Of a stretch of DNA of 64,000 nt, positions 10,220 to 22,074 are shown piece by piece. Source of the stretch: Chrysopilus asiliformis (lineage: Eukaryota > Arthropoda > Insecta > Diptera > Rhagionidae); the NCBI GenBank assembly GCA_964034945.1, contig OZ035960.1:74321085-74385084 (forward strand), read 5' to 3'. Both the position numbers and the translations under genes were made by a program. The notes under the pieces are model-generated. The model made no database searches, had not been told where the DNA came from, and was given only the letters and a program-made list of their open reading frames with translations. Every line of letters starts with the position of its first letter. Within the stretch, counting starts at the first letter, position 1.

Positions 10220-10467
10220 CGAACGGGTTCTTTTAGTTTCCTCATTTTATTATATATTTTTATAGTTTTTTTTGAATAGGCTATGAATCTATGAAATAGG
10301 CTATGAGGCTATGAATCGTCTTTGTGGTGTTTACACATCTGCGTTGGTAAAAGGAGTATTAAGTAAAATAGAAAGTGACGGAGAAAAAGTTGTGTGAGCG
10401 GATTAGTTGAGTAGATTAGTTGACATATGTTATGATGAATGATTGAATTGTGTGACAGGTTTTCTTT

Positions 10468-10468
<1 letters not shown>

Positions 10469-10502
<34 letters not shown>

Positions 10503-11005
10503 CTAATTCATCAATACACTGACTACTACAAGTTAAATTAAATGCTAATAAATGTATATACAAATTATAGAGAAAAAAAAATATTATAATAAAAAAAAAA
10601 AATAATTAAATATATGTTTACAATACTAAATAATAATTTAAAAATAAATACAAAACAAAAAAAAATTTAATGAAGCAAATTCTTCAGTTGCGCTAGACTG
10701 ATATTAAAGTCAATACATTCAAATGAATTATTAAAAGTTCGAGCCATTGATGAAAGAGGCTCATTATAACCATAATTTGTCGAGTGTGATGGAACTTTTA
10801 AAAATCTGTAAGTTCTTCTGGTTCTATTATTTGCGTTTATATTTAGTTGACTTAATAGTGGAACCGAGTCAATTATTCCGTTCAACATTTTAAAAGTGAA
10901 TTTAATTTTGGCATTCGTACGGCGAACTTTTAGAGAATGCAAATTTATAAGTTTTAAGCGATCCTCATAAGGGGGGAGAATAAGAGAATATAGTACGCAA
11001 GTAGC
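10469..11005 (-). pseudogene. 5'-truncated LINE, 3' end of reverse transcriptase ORF
   Basis: On the reverse strand the frame reads PPYEDRLKLINLHSL, then KIKFTFKMLNGIIDS and PSHSTNYGYNEPL. This matches the C-terminal region after the reverse transcriptase in Jockey/CR1-like LINEs of flies, where a YEDRL..L segment and a FKLLNG motif are typical. The catalytic reverse transcriptase region is absent. The 3' end in this orientation is the TTTA-repeat tail at 10469-10503. That tail and the 5' truncation fit target-primed integration. It sits in the leader between the primer binding site and gag. Confidence 0.75.
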
Positions 11006-11100
11006 TGGAATACCTGGTCAACGATTGTTGACACTGCAGGGTTTTGACGAAAGGTGCTTCGAAAGAAAATTTGTTGGACAGGGTATGGGTGTTGGAAATT

Positions 11101-11680
11101 TTTTATACCCGTATGGTGAAACCAAAGGGTATATTAACTTTGCCTTACCTTTTGTAACGCCAAGATCTTGTCATCGCACACAAAAATGAATTACACCAGT
11201 GTGTTTAGAATTATGAAAAAAGTTGAATTTAGCATGTCCGTCCGTCTGTCCGTCTGTCTGTCCGTCTGTCTGTCTGTCCGTCTGTCTGTCTGTGGCGCGG
11301 ATTGCGGGCGCACGGATTGAGCTAGAGACTTGAAATTTTGCGCAGATTCGTTTTTCGTAAAATGTGAGGCTAAGTTCGTTAATGGGCAAAAATGGACCAT
11401 TAGGGGGGGTACCCCCCATACGAACGAAAACGTTTTATGCAAATATCTCAAAAACGGTGCATCTGATCAAAAAAAACCAAGAACAAAAGTTATTTAGGAT
11501 ATGATTCTACATAAAACTCCCATACATCAAAATCCGATTGGAATAAATTTAAAAAAATCTTATTGGAAAGTTTGACTTCAAAGTGGAATTTTGGTACAAC
11601 TGTTCGAATTTTGATACGAATATCACCATACGGGTCTCCAATGATTGCCAGATTGGCAATTATAGCTTTTGTTATGTTTT
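11101..11680 (+). mobile_element. Family A non-autonomous element, full copy
   Basis: The copy runs from TTTATACCCGTATGGTGAAAC to ATAGCTTTTGTTATGTTT, the limits seen in other copies (55991-56575, 56751-57345, 60199-60612). Inside are a TGTC/CGTC tandem tract, the palindrome GGGGGGTACCCCCC, and inverted CCCGTATGGTGA/TCACCATACGGG near the two sides. The termini are not inverted repeats of each other. A short hairpin TTGCCAGATTGGCAA lies next to the 3' side, which recalls Helitron ends, but no CTRR is present. Class unknown. Confidence 0.8.
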
Positions 11681-12194
11681 ATTTTTGGATGGGATGGTCT
11701 CATAGAGCGAAAAGAGTGATAACATGGGAGTGGTGTACATGATTGTTGCTGGTCAGTGGTGTTCTTTTTGTTGGCATGATCAACCCCTGACATTTAATGA
11801 AGAGTTTTTTTTTTTAAAAAGAAATAATAGTTCAGCTTATATAAGCAAAGCAGTTAGCATATTTGTCGAAACAGTTTTGTGAAAGCGTTGAGATATCGAA
11901 GCAAGGGATAACTTAGGAGTTGATTTTATTCGGTGGTTCTACTTATTGATTGTAGAAAAATCAAGATCTTTTTTTTTATACATATTCAAACATTATTTGG
12001 AATTTTGAGAATTTAATAGTTTTGTTTGGAATTATTGGATAAACTGTTGTGGTTGAAGTTTAATTTATTTCGAGTAATTACTTGCCTGAGTTTTTTTTTT
12101 TTTAATTGGAAAGAAGGAAGAAGAAAGGTTGAGATTTTTGATTGAGATTCAAATAGTTAAGTTAGACTCAATAAGAAAAATAAAACTACGTAAA
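11681..12194 (+). other. Leader before gag
   Basis: No coding frame. A TATA-like GCTTATATAAGC occurs at about 11838-11849. This is probably the untranslated leader of the gypsy element or an unrecognised LTR portion. Confidence 0.35.
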
Positions 12195-13800
12195 ATGACT
12201 TCGTTAAAACGAATTTTAGTCGCAGACCTAGAGTTTCTAGCGGCTGACGAATTGTCGGTAGAATTTAAGGTTCGCCGCATAACAAGAAAATACGGAAAAT
12301 TCGTTACAAGAATTAGAGAAAATTGTGTCACTTGAAGCTGGTAATGAGGCGCTTTGGCCGACGGTTGGTCATGACACAAAACAACCTTACCGCGAGTTAT
12401 GCGCTGGTGCCGATTTTACTAAACAAGCATTAGAGAAAATAGCTAAGGTAACTGATTCGGGAGAGTTGCGGATGTTGGCAGCTAGAGTACGACATTGGGG
12501 TGATAGGGCGGAACGTGTCCGTAGGGGATCACCAAAGTATGGTCAGGATGCAGGGAAGGGAGTAGAGATGTTGGCAGCAATAGCTGCAAGAATTGAAGAC
12601 CTGCTTTCTGATCCAGTGGAAGAAGAAGATGTAGGAGACCATGGCCCAATTGACTGGAGTGATGTGTCGGTAATAGTTCCCAATACAAAGCCCATTGCAG
12701 TAGAAACACCCACAGCAGGTGATCAGCAGTCGTGTTCTAGCGCTGTCTTGAGAAAAGAGTTGTTTGGGTCACCATCTGAACGGACCCAGAAAAGATTAAG
12801 CGAGCTTCCAATTCGCCGGCGTCCGGCCTGAAACATAATATTTGAGGGTAGTCCGAATGGGCTGGATGCGATCGAGTTTGTATATAGGTTGGAAATGTTA
12901 GCTCACCGTGATCGGTTACCTGAAGGGGAGCTCCTAGCATTTTTGCCCAATTTCTTGAAAGGCACAGCGGAGGAATGGTTCTGGGTTCACTGTCGTAAAT
13001 ATGGGGATATTACCTGGGAACAAATGCAAAATGATCTCATAAATAGATTCAGTAGCTATGAGTCGGATCGAGAAACGCGGCGGGCAGTAGAAACTCGTAA
13101 ACAAAAGGCGAAAGAGTCGTTCAACGACTTTCTTTTAGAGGTTGAAGGGCTCAATGGTCGCCTACGTCGGCCTTCCAAAGACCTAGAGCTGCTGGAAATC
13201 ATACAGGATAATATGAACCCAGCTTTGAGAAGTGCAACGATGACAAATTACTTCAGAAATTCTGAAGAGTTGCGAATCGTTTGTCAACGGATGGAACGAT
13301 TGTGGGCAAATTCCGGCTACGATCCACGGCAGTTATGTGCAACTCATAGTCGATTTAGAGGAGTACAGGCAGTCGAAACCAAAGTTGAATCCAAGCCCAA
13401 AGTTAACGAAGTTGAAGATTGGAGAACAGGACTTAGGGTAGTAGGTGGTAACGGCTATCAGGGAAACGACTGTTGGCCTCCAGTAGAGGCTTTTGAACGT
13501 TCACGTCCCTCAAACAATACACTGATGGTATGTTGGAATTGCCGTGACTTCGGGCATGGGTATCCCGATTGTTCCAAACCACATCAGGGAACTTTTTGCT
13601 ATGGGTGTGGAAAAGGAGGAGTTCTAAAGAAGAATTGCTCAAATTGTATAGCGAGGAGATCGGGAAACCGGAGCGAGAAAGCGGGGCCGTCTGGGACGAC
13701 GCGTTCGAATACGATGGTACAACGTCCCAGGGCAGAAGAGACGATGAATATACAGAAAGTAGAAGCTGCGACAAATACAGAACCCGCAGCGCATCGATAG
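12195..13800 (+). pseudogene. gag: Gypsy gag (retrotransposon capsid/nucleocapsid), broken
   Basis: From ATG 12195 (MTSLKRILVADLEF) the frame shifts once near 12290-12305. It then continues in one frame to 13800, apart from an in-frame TGA at 12829-12831. The region after that stop resembles the retrotransposon gag domain, with GTAEEWFWVH and a long helical stretch. The C-terminus has zinc knuckles starting at 13531. The first, CWNCRDFGHGYPDC, is a complete CCHC. The second, CYGCGKGGVLKKNC, has Val in place of His. Gag would package element RNA in cytoplasmic particles. A shifted frame continues to 13961 and may be the start of pol. Confidence 0.85.
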
Positions 13801-13960
13801 ATATGATAAAGATTAACCGAGTGGACGTGGCTACGCAGGTTGAGAGTGAAGGTTGCCACAGTGAACAGGGGCATTGGAAAATTAGGAGAGAACTAAAGAG
13901 GGCGGTTTTAGCTGCAAGTTCCATTAGGGAACCAGACTCAAGGCATAAACAAATTATATA

Positions 13961-15742
13961 AAGACTGTTTTTTTCTAACAACTCAACTTAGTGCAAAACC
14001 GAAATTCAAAATAATACCCCATCGTGACGTAGCAGCTGCCGGCTAGCCGGCAGTACACACCATCAGCCACAAGCAGCCGTGGTGATCGCCTATACATGCC
14101 GCTGCTTCCATTCGCCCTTTGTTAAAACCAGTTTTCGTTTCTAGTTCGTTTTATTCTGGTTGAATTCTTATTCAAGCGACACGAAGCGGGGGCAAGTGTG
14201 TTTGGTGTTTTTTTGTGTGTTTGTATTGTGTGTGCGTGTTTTTTTGTTTGCGCGTATTTTTTCCTTCCGCAGGTTTTCGATTTGAATATTTTGATTGCTA
14301 ACAATAAATATGTGACATGACAAAATTTTTAGTTTGTTCGTTAATTCAAAATTTATTTTGAACTTTAAACGTTAAAAAAAACAGCAAACTAAAAATTTTA
14401 TCTTGTTATATTTTGTTCATATTTTTAAATTGCTTTGAGAATGTAAGTTTCAAGTTTTATCAAATTTCCACAGAATTGTAGTTTGATAAAGCAAGTAAAT
14501 GCATGATTTAAACAATTCAAAAAAAAGATGTGAGCATTACATGACTTTCTTCTGCAATATTTAAAGTTTCCGAAAAAATATGTGAAAAATAATGTTGTTC
14601 AAATTATCTCATGAACCGTTAGAGATATGTAAAAACTTCATACTCGACTTGAATGGAGCTTGAAAGTCACCTTTGTTTTTTTTAACTTTTTTCATTTGGA
14701 TGTAGTTAGGGACCTAAAAAAAAGATACCCGTATTTTTTTTCGTGGAATAAATTCCAGTAGGCGGAGAGGAGGGGGTCAAAGTCGGCGAAAACTCGAATT
14801 GAATTGTAAAATTCAATTTAGTGACGAAATTTAAAATATCTCAAGAAAAATAGCAACAACTTCAAAGGTTTGAAAGTGTCAAAATACTTCCAGAAACTCA
14901 AAATTTTCACAGATTTATTCCAAACAGAAACTTTCTCAAAGAAAAAAAAATTTTTTTGTAATGAATTTCTAATTAATTTTAAACTCCTAAAACTTTTGAG
15001 TTAATATTATGTACAGAAAACATAAAAACTAATCGAAAATCAGTAAACTATATACAATTTTCTTGTATTCGATTTTTTTTTGATTTTTTTTTTAAATAAC
15101 GCATTTACCCCAAATTTTATTTATATTGTCACTAAATTGAATTTTACAATATGACGGTGAGGGGGAGGGAGAGGAAGTAAAAAAATATTTATTGTGACAA
15201 GGAATTACCTTTCGAAAATGTTTAATATCATTTCAATCGGTTAAGCCGTTACAAATTTTTAAAGTTTTTGTGATTTAGAGTTTTCGCCGACTTTGACCCC
15301 CTCCCCTCCGCCGACCGGACGGTATTCTACCAAACAAAAAAATACAATATCCAATCGAGCAAAGTTAAGAAATCAAACTTAACTGTAAACTAGAGTATGA
15401 GTTGAGATGGAGTTCACCTAAAATTAAAAATGTAGGCAATATTATTTCCTTTGATTGTGATTATATGCATTTTTTCTCACAAGCGCAGTGTTCGAGAAAT
15501 TTGTATTTAAGAAAAAATGTATGGGAGGTAACCGTTGTAGCTAGCGGTACTTTCCCAAAAGTTGATAGAAAACTATGATTTCGGTAAAACTTCGTGTTGA
15601 TCGGAGAGTTTGAAAATGAATTGAATGTTTTTCTTCGGCCAAGCGACATGCTCCGCTGCTCGTGTGCGCTGCCAACCGCATGCATATCTGCTGCTTTGGG
15701 GGATTATTTTTCAAAGCTGAGTTGTTAGAGAAAAACAGTCTT
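13961..15742. mobile_element. Inverted-repeat element inserted in the gypsy copy
   Basis: The left end AAGACTGTTTTTTTCTAACA and the right end, RC of AGAGAAAAACAGTCTT, form an inverted repeat of about 35-40 bp, extended by AACAACTCA/TGAGTTGTT. TATATA flanks both sides (13955-13960 and 15743-15748), a possible duplication although the target is AT-rich. A second copy of the tip, AAAAACAGTCTTTATATA, occurs at 15759-15776 just outside. No transposase is visible. Inside are the 18-bp perfect palindrome CTGCCGGCTAGCCGGCAG near 14035 and a nested fold-back (14720-15345). Superfamily not recognised. Confidence 0.65.
14720..15345. mobile_element. Nested MITE-like fold-back
   Basis: The left arm GGAGGGGGTCAAAGTCGGCG with AAAACTC and the right arm GAGTTTTCGCCGACTTTGAC with CCCCTCC are inverted repeats of about 70 bp with few mismatches. 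A second inverted pair, AATTCAATTTAGTGAC and GTCACTAAATTGAATT, lies further in. No coding region. No clear target duplication was identified. Confidence 0.75.
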
Positions 15743-15775
15743 TATATAGTTTGTTTAGAAAAACAGTCTTTATAT

Positions 15776-17632
15776 ATGGAGAAGGTAATCCCGCATGAAC
15801 TAAGAGAGAAGGTATTTGTTTACCTGGACGACCTGTTAATCGTGTCAGCTAATTTTGAGGAACACCTAGAACTACTAAGAAAAGTTGTAAGCTGTCTGCG
15901 TAAAGCACGCCTCACGATTAATGTCGAAAAGAGCCACTTTGTTATGAAAGAGATAAAATATCTGGGCCACATCGTAGGTGAAAATGGAATCCGTCCTGAT
16001 CCGGAAAAGGTTTCGGCAATTGTTGAATTTCCACCCCCATCCACTGTGCGACACGTAAGGCGTCTTCTAGGGATGGCGGGCTGGTACAGGAGGTTCATAC
16101 CGAACTACGCCTCTTTAACTACACCAATAACGGATCTATTAAAGAAAGGAGTTAAGTTCAAATGGACGTTAGAAGCTCAAGAGGCATTTGACCGGTTGAA
16201 GATAGTTCTGTCGACTCAACCATTTCTCGGCAATCCGGACTTTAACAAGAAATTTTATATCCGTTGCGACGCTAGTTGTACCGGAATTGGCAGCGTGCTA
16301 TACCAGCTTACGGCTGAGGGAGAAGAACCTCCGCTAGCATATATGTCGCAGAAACTAATCGCCGCTCAACGTAATTATAGCGTAACAGAGCTGGAATGTC
16401 TGGCAGCCGTCCTGAGTGTAAAGAAATATAGACAATATATTGAAGGATTCCCGTTTACTATTATCACAGACCATTCGCGCTTAAAGTGGTTAATGAGCCA
16501 GAAGGAGTTGAACGGCAAGTTAGCTAGGTGGAGTTTGAAACTACAAGTATTCGACTTTTGCATAGAACATCAAAAAGGATCGCAAAATATTGTCCCCGAT
16601 GCGCTTTCCCGTGCTTACGAGGATACAGACGAGGTAGTAGTTGCCGAGGTTGGCAAAATTCAGATTTGTGACCTTGATCTTCAGTCTGAAGACTTCAAAG
16701 ACCCTGATTACGTTAAATGGAAGTTGGCTGTGGGTCAGTCACAGGACTATTATCCGAATATGAAAATTTTGGATGATCGTCTTTACATTAAAATTGAACC
16801 CAAGCGATTTGAAAGTCTGTTAGACGTACCGCTATATAAGTTATGGATTCCAGGTCCTCTACGTGAAAAGCTTCTGGTTAAAGAACACGATAATCCGCAA
16901 GCATCTCATGGAGGAATTCTGAAAACCTTAGATAGGTTACGTAGAAAATTCTATTGGCCAGGGATGAGAAAAGATGTGGTAGCGTACGTGGGTAAATGTG
17001 AAGTTTGTAAACAGACTAAAGCTCCAAATAAAGTTCTAAGACCACCAATGGGCGATAGGGTACACACGGTCAGGCCCTTTCAAAAACTATATATAGACTT
17101 TCTCGGTCCCTATACTCGATCTAAGAAAGGGAATACCTGTGTCTCGAGAGCCACTACCGCGAAAGTAGTCGAGTATCTATACCGGGAAGTGTTTTGCGTG
17201 TTCGGGGTACCGGAGATAGTACACACCGATAACGGGGTCCAATTTATTTCGAAAGAAGTTAAACAATTCTTGAAAGCACATGGTGTCAATCATATGTTGT
17301 CTGCATTTTACTCCCCTCAAGCCAACTCATCGGAAAGAGTGAATCGGTCTATCTTAGCAGCAATTCGCGCCTATATAGGTAAAGATCATGGCGACTGGGA
17401 TGACCATTTAGCTGAAATAGGATGTGCACTCAGAAATTCGATTCATGAGAGCATTGGAGGTAGCCCACATTTTGCGTTACTCGGCCAGCATATGGTAAAC
17501 CACGGCTCTGAATATGAATTGCTGCGAAATCTAGATGCACTTGAAGAAGATAATATAGAAATAATTCCGCGAGAAGTACAGCGTTCCCTGATCCATGATC
17601 AAATAAAAAAAACACCTTCAAGAGGCGTATAA
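15776..17632 (+). pseudogene. pol: Gypsy pol: partial reverse transcriptase, RNase H, integrase
   Basis: From M 15776 the frame opens at the palm active-site motif VYLDDLLIV. The protease and the fingers/early palm of the reverse transcriptase are missing. The thumb (YLGHIVGENGIRPDP, LLGMAGWYRRFIPNY), RNase H (FYIRCDASCTGIGS, TELECLAAV, TDHSRLKWL, PDALSRA) and integrase follow. Integrase keeps the H-H-C-C finger (HDN..SHGG, CEVCKQT), the first catalytic Asp (YIDFLGPY), the second (HTDNGVQF) and the Glu (SSERVNRS). About 15-20 residues are deleted between KKGNT and ATTAK. Position and homology mark a dead Ty3/gypsy copy. Confidence 0.9.
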
Positions 17633-17867
17633 CAAATGCGCACATAATTATAATTTGCGATCGCGAGCCAGGACCTTTGAACCTGGAGACGCAGTGTATG
17701 TAAGAAATTTCATACAAAGTAATGCAAGTAAACAGATCACAGCCAAATTCTGTCCAAAGTTCATTAAGGCACACATCAAAAGCAAAAAAGGAAATGTGTA
17801 TTATGAAGTGGTGGGGTTGGATGGCAAACTGTTGGGTGTGTTCCACGCGAAAGATATTCAATCTTGA
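17606..17867 (+). pseudogene. pol: Gypsy integrase C-terminus, frameshifted
   Basis: The pol frame stops at 17632. The neighbouring frame carries the normal continuation (EAYNKCAHNYNLRSRAR, FEPGDAVYVRNF, KFCPKFIKAHI, GLLGVFHAKDIQS-like end) to the stop at 17865-17867. This is the GPY/F-like C-terminal module of gypsy integrases. The frame change falls in an A8 run at about 17606-17613, so it is either a mutation or a homopolymer sequencing error. Confidence 0.8.
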
Positions 17868-18282
17868 CAGAGCACTTAAGTCTTTTTCTTTTTTTTTTGT
17901 TGTTTTTTTTTTCTTTTGCCAGTAGAAAGGGGATAATGAAACGTACGCTTCATTGAGCTTCTTTTCGTAGTTATTCCGTATCCTCGATGAATTGTAACTG
18001 AAAGAAAAAGAAGGAACCACAAAGTATTGCATTCGGTAAGGAAAATTAAATACGACAAGATACTTATCTGATGTTATGAGCCTGAGGGATTGTTGAGTAT
18101 CCTTTCGGCTAAACCGATGCTGATCCTCTGATGATGATCCAAGTTCGTTTTTCTTTGTATTGGTCCTTTATTTTATTGTCCTCATTTGGATGGAAAGCTA
18201 AAATAAGCACATTCAAACATTAGTCTTTCTGCTATTGGATTCTGATCATAGATCAAACACCATAACATACCAACAACGTTTA
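17868..18282. other. Sequence downstream of pol; no 3' LTR recognised
   Basis: A T-rich run is followed by AGTAGAAAGGGGATAATG, a purine tract of the kind that primes plus-strand synthesis just before a 3' LTR. What follows does not match the LTR at 9789-10200, so the element's 3' LTR is absent, diverged or of another family. Confidence 0.4.
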
Positions 18283-19594
18283 ACCTTCATAGGGTCTTGT
18301 GGTCATTTTCGACCAAAAGCATAATGTTTGGAATCATAACTCCTATAATTTTAAATATTTTAAGTAGATATTTAAAATCTGTGTTTCTTTATCTCAAATA
18401 CACCTTATTCAATGAATAAAATAAAAAAAGTTATGTCAGATTTTTGTGTATAAAAAAACTCACATTGAAGGCCCTTTGATCGAAAATGACCATAATCAGG
18501 TTAAAACATTTTTTAAAAATAGTATGCCCTGATATTTTCCGTAATATTCTTGAAAGCATCAAAAGTCATTACTATTGAAATTTGAAAAAGTGAATTCTTT
18601 CTAATATTATTTTACACTGCGTTTCTCTCACGGTTATATCAAGATAATAAATATTGTTTACTTATTTTGTTGAATGAAGAAAACAATTACTTTATCGAAA
18701 AATATAGCTTGAATTTGAAAAATGTGTAATCAAAATTTGACGAATTCTGAAATTGAAGACTTGAATATGATAAGCTACAAAGAAGAAGAGGTATCCGAAA
18801 TTGAAGACAATCATGCCTATTCTGGAATCCGAAATAGCGTTCAGTGTGATCGATTTCTCCTCAATTTGTATTCTTGAATCCGTTGCGTCTTACTTCTGTT
18901 GGATTCACTATGATCAAGTACCGTTTTAAGGGTAGAATTACATGTTGCATATTTCAGAATACAGTAAAACACACTTAAATGCAACACGCAAAACTTTTAA
19001 TTGCACGCAAAATTTGTGCCTGGAGGATTCTCAAGCATTTTTCATAGAAATATACACGGATAAATTCAAAACACGTATAAATATACATAAAATTATGCGA
19101 AATTCGATGTGCTCTACTGTACCAGAATACCAATTGAGTTTCGAATCAAATCGACTGAGTTTGGTTTTACGTGTTAACTTCGGATTCGAGAATAGCCATG
19201 AATATATCAGAAAATGATCAATATTTCTCGTCAGATGATGAAGTTTTCGAATATGACGATGATCATGAAACCTAAAATTATTTTTTTTAAAAGATAAATT
19301 AATTCTGTAGCAATCAGAGCCATTTCAAGCAACAAAAAAAGTTTTTTTTTTCCATATTTTATACAAAAATGAAATATGTCACTTATTTTTTTTACTATAT
19401 AAAAAATAACTATTATTTTCTTTTTGTTAAAAAAATACTTTTGTTTTTGTTTTGTAATTTTAAGATACTGAAATACAAATATTAAATATTGCAGAAAACA
19501 TACTTATCAAGAGCTTTTCATCTATAAACTACGCATTGGTCGAAAATGACCATTAAGATACTTAGTGTGCATCAGAATAAGGGACGTATGAAGG
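18283..19594. mobile_element. piggyBac-like element in a TTAA site
   Basis: TTAA flanks both ends (18279-18282 and 19595-19598). The termini CCTTCATA and TATGAAGG are inverted repeats. Larger subterminal inverted copies of GGTCATTTTCGACC/GGTCGAAAATGACC lie at about 18300-18313 and 19537-19550. TTAA targets are the hallmark of piggyBac. The interior is very AT-rich. Short acidic frames (e.g. EIEDLNMISYKEEE near 18755 and SENDQYFSSDDEVFEYDDD near 19205) resemble the acidic N-terminus of piggyBac transposases. No catalytic DDD domain is visible. Confidence 0.75.
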
Positions 19595-19598
19595 TTAA

Positions 19599-20570
19599 AG
19601 GACAATTCATCCACATGTAAACAAAACAAACAAATAACATAAAGAGGGCTGTAATGTTTCACCGGGAAGTGGTGTTTTTGGGGACCGTTAGACGGGTACT
19701 CCGCTCTGGGGGCTAAAAAAACATCAACTCAGGAGACGGTTGGATAACCCCCAAAAATTTCATTCGGTCAAACACAAAAACTAACATGCACTGGGTGGAA
19801 ATGGTTCACAATCAAGGTTTTCCGGACCCCGAATTTTATGTTACGACACAGAAAAACTGAGTTAATTGAATTTAAAGAAAACACAAATAAACTGTCAAAA
19901 AAAACTAGTGGATTTCCCGCGCTTTTCAATTGGGAAATTTTGGGGTAAATTCTCAGAAAAACCGGCACTAGCGACCTCTATTCTCATTCGGTTTTTCACA
20001 AATTTTCCGAGGAACAACCATTCAGCACACAAAGATTCAACTGACACAAATTCACATTATTTTTTTTAGTTAGATTTGATTATTTTGTCGACACGAAAAT
20101 CATTAGTTTTTCCGATTTTCCGAATTCCGCGGAAAATCCCACAAATTACCCACCCCCGAAAACTTATAAAGGGAGGTGAATTGGCGCCAAAAATCGCTTT
20201 TGGATTCAAGTTTTTGACCGAAGCAGACGCGTTGAAGTTTTTTTTGGAGTTTTTCTTTTACGATTTTCTTTGAGATTTTATTTTACACACACACAAATAT
20301 TACATTAATTTAAACCATTTAATTTAGAAAACTTCTAGTTATTTTTTTTAGTGAATTTTAAGTGACAGGACACTTTTTTTTTATTCTTTGGGTACATCGT
20401 TGGAGAAAGTGGAGAAAGGAGGCGATTTTCCGATCGACTCACAAAGGGAGTATCACTCTGAAACCTACACAATAATTTTATTTATCTATTTTTTTTTTAT
20501 TCTTGAATTTCTTTTGGATACACGGTGATGGTATTTTTCTTTTTTTTATTTTTATCCTTTTTAAATATTT
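19599..20570. other. No gene recognised
   Basis: AT-rich sequence with short open frames and no domain. From 20571 a segment starts that recurs at 23847-23879 plus 28550-28625. Confidence 0.45.
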
Positions 20571-20680
20571 TTTATCTTGATTAGGGCTTAGTTTTTATTT
20601 TTAATTCACTTCACTAAAATTTAAATTTCACGGATGGTAAACTCGTTTGTTTACGATCACACACAAACAAATTTTGCATT
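20571..20680 (+). repeat. Uninterrupted copy of a segment split at 23879/28550
   Basis: TTATCTTGATTAGGGCTTAG, then TTTTTATT and TTAATTCACTTCACTAAAAT, are contiguous here. In the second copy they are separated by 4.67 kb. This copy therefore serves as an empty site for the block at 23880-28549. Confidence 0.8.
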
Positions 20681-21167
20681 ATCCGTACTAGACATGGGTA
20701 ACGCAGCGCTGCGTTGCGCCATTGTGTTGATACAGTATAGTGCGCTATGTGCGCTGATACACGAATAAAATATTTAGTAGCGCAATAGCGCACATAACGC
20801 AAACGAGTCAAACGAAATAACTTGGTGATTGAGCCAACTGTTGGGGAAATTTTTACATATCAATACGATAGAGGGGAAATATCGCCTTGTCTTGCTTTCT
20901 CGCACATTGACTTATAGACAAGCCCAAAAACACAATTTCTTGTTATGTACATATTCTCTTTTCATGGGTCTTGTTAGCGCAGTAACTCAACTCAGCACTG
21001 TATCTCATGTCTATTGTAAATACATATGATACACAGCGCAGTATTGAGTTATTTCGCCACATTTGCTTAGCGCAACAAACAACACTGCGGTGTTTTTCTC
21101 ATGTTAGGCTTGTATGCGGTTTAAATGTTTTGAAAAATATATCACCGGTTAACCGTTTCCGAACGTT

Positions 21168-21860
21168 TTAAAAGCTTTTATTTAGCTTGCCTTTGTGTCT
21201 GTTTGTCTGTCAGATCAAATTTTGCAACCCAATTTTGACCCACTTCCACTTGTCCGATTGACTTGAAATTTTGCACACTTATATAAGTCCGATGACAATA
21301 CAATATTTTCACTACTTCGTCCTTGTAAGGATAACGGAAGGTCCTGTAAGGATAACGTGATTATCCTTTTCTCCAAATTTTCCGGGAAAAAATCTATTCT
21401 GGGGGTTTTTGGGGTCGCTGAATCCGAATCTGTCATTAAAAAGTCAGTAAGGATAACGGAAGGTCCTGTAAGGATAACGTGATTATCCTTTTCTCCAAAT
21501 TTTCCGGAAAAAAATCTATTCTGGGGGTTTTTGGGGTCGCTGAATACGATTCTCAAGTTAAGAAGCCTGTAAGGACATCCCAAATGTAGGGATATATATT
21601 CGAAGACTAAAAAGAAAATAAAAAATTTTTTTTTTAAAAAAAGCTTTTATTAAAAAAGAATGCACTAAAAAGAAAAAAACAATTTTCTGGACGCTGTGTA
21701 TCACAAATATAAAAGCTTTTAAAAAGCGAGATGAAGCATAAAACAATAAAATAAAAATTTATCTCGCTTTTAAAAAGCTTTTATATTTGTGATACACAGC
21801 GTCCAGAAAATTATTTTTTTCTTTTTAGTGCATTCTTTTTTAATAAAAGCTTTTTTTTTC
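21168..21860 (+). mobile_element. Family B element, copy 1
   Basis: Order: TTAAAAGCTTTTATTTAGC start, TGTCTGT tract, a block with GACTTGAAATTTTGCACAC, two minisatellite monomers, then a long hairpin (21640-21853). The hairpin arms are about 105 bp and nearly perfect. They contain GCACTAAAAAG and GGACGCTGTGTATCAC. No coding region. The same order recurs at 22793, 37985 (reversed) and 55315. Confidence 0.8.
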
Positions 21861-22074
21861 AAAAAAATTTTTTTATTTTATTTTTTTTTCTATGGATGTT
21901 AAAAATATTTTCTATTAAAATAATTTAGAAAAAAAGTTTCAAAAATGTTTAAGTGGAAAATGGTGATTCAATATGGCGTTTTTTCACGAACAATTTAGCA
22001 ATAACTCTTAAAACTCGAGAAAATTCAGAATGTCATTGAAGCTATTGAGTCTTTAAAGTGTTTTAGACCATACT

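Noticed and set aside
13569..13961. 130-residue frame overlapping gag as an independent gene
   Set aside because: It is a shifted frame of the gag/pol junction, with the zinc-knuckle region readable only in the main frame.
18715..19260. Possible split host gene with acidic peptides
   Set aside because: Both frames lie inside the TTAA-flanked element and are more simply remnants of its transposase.
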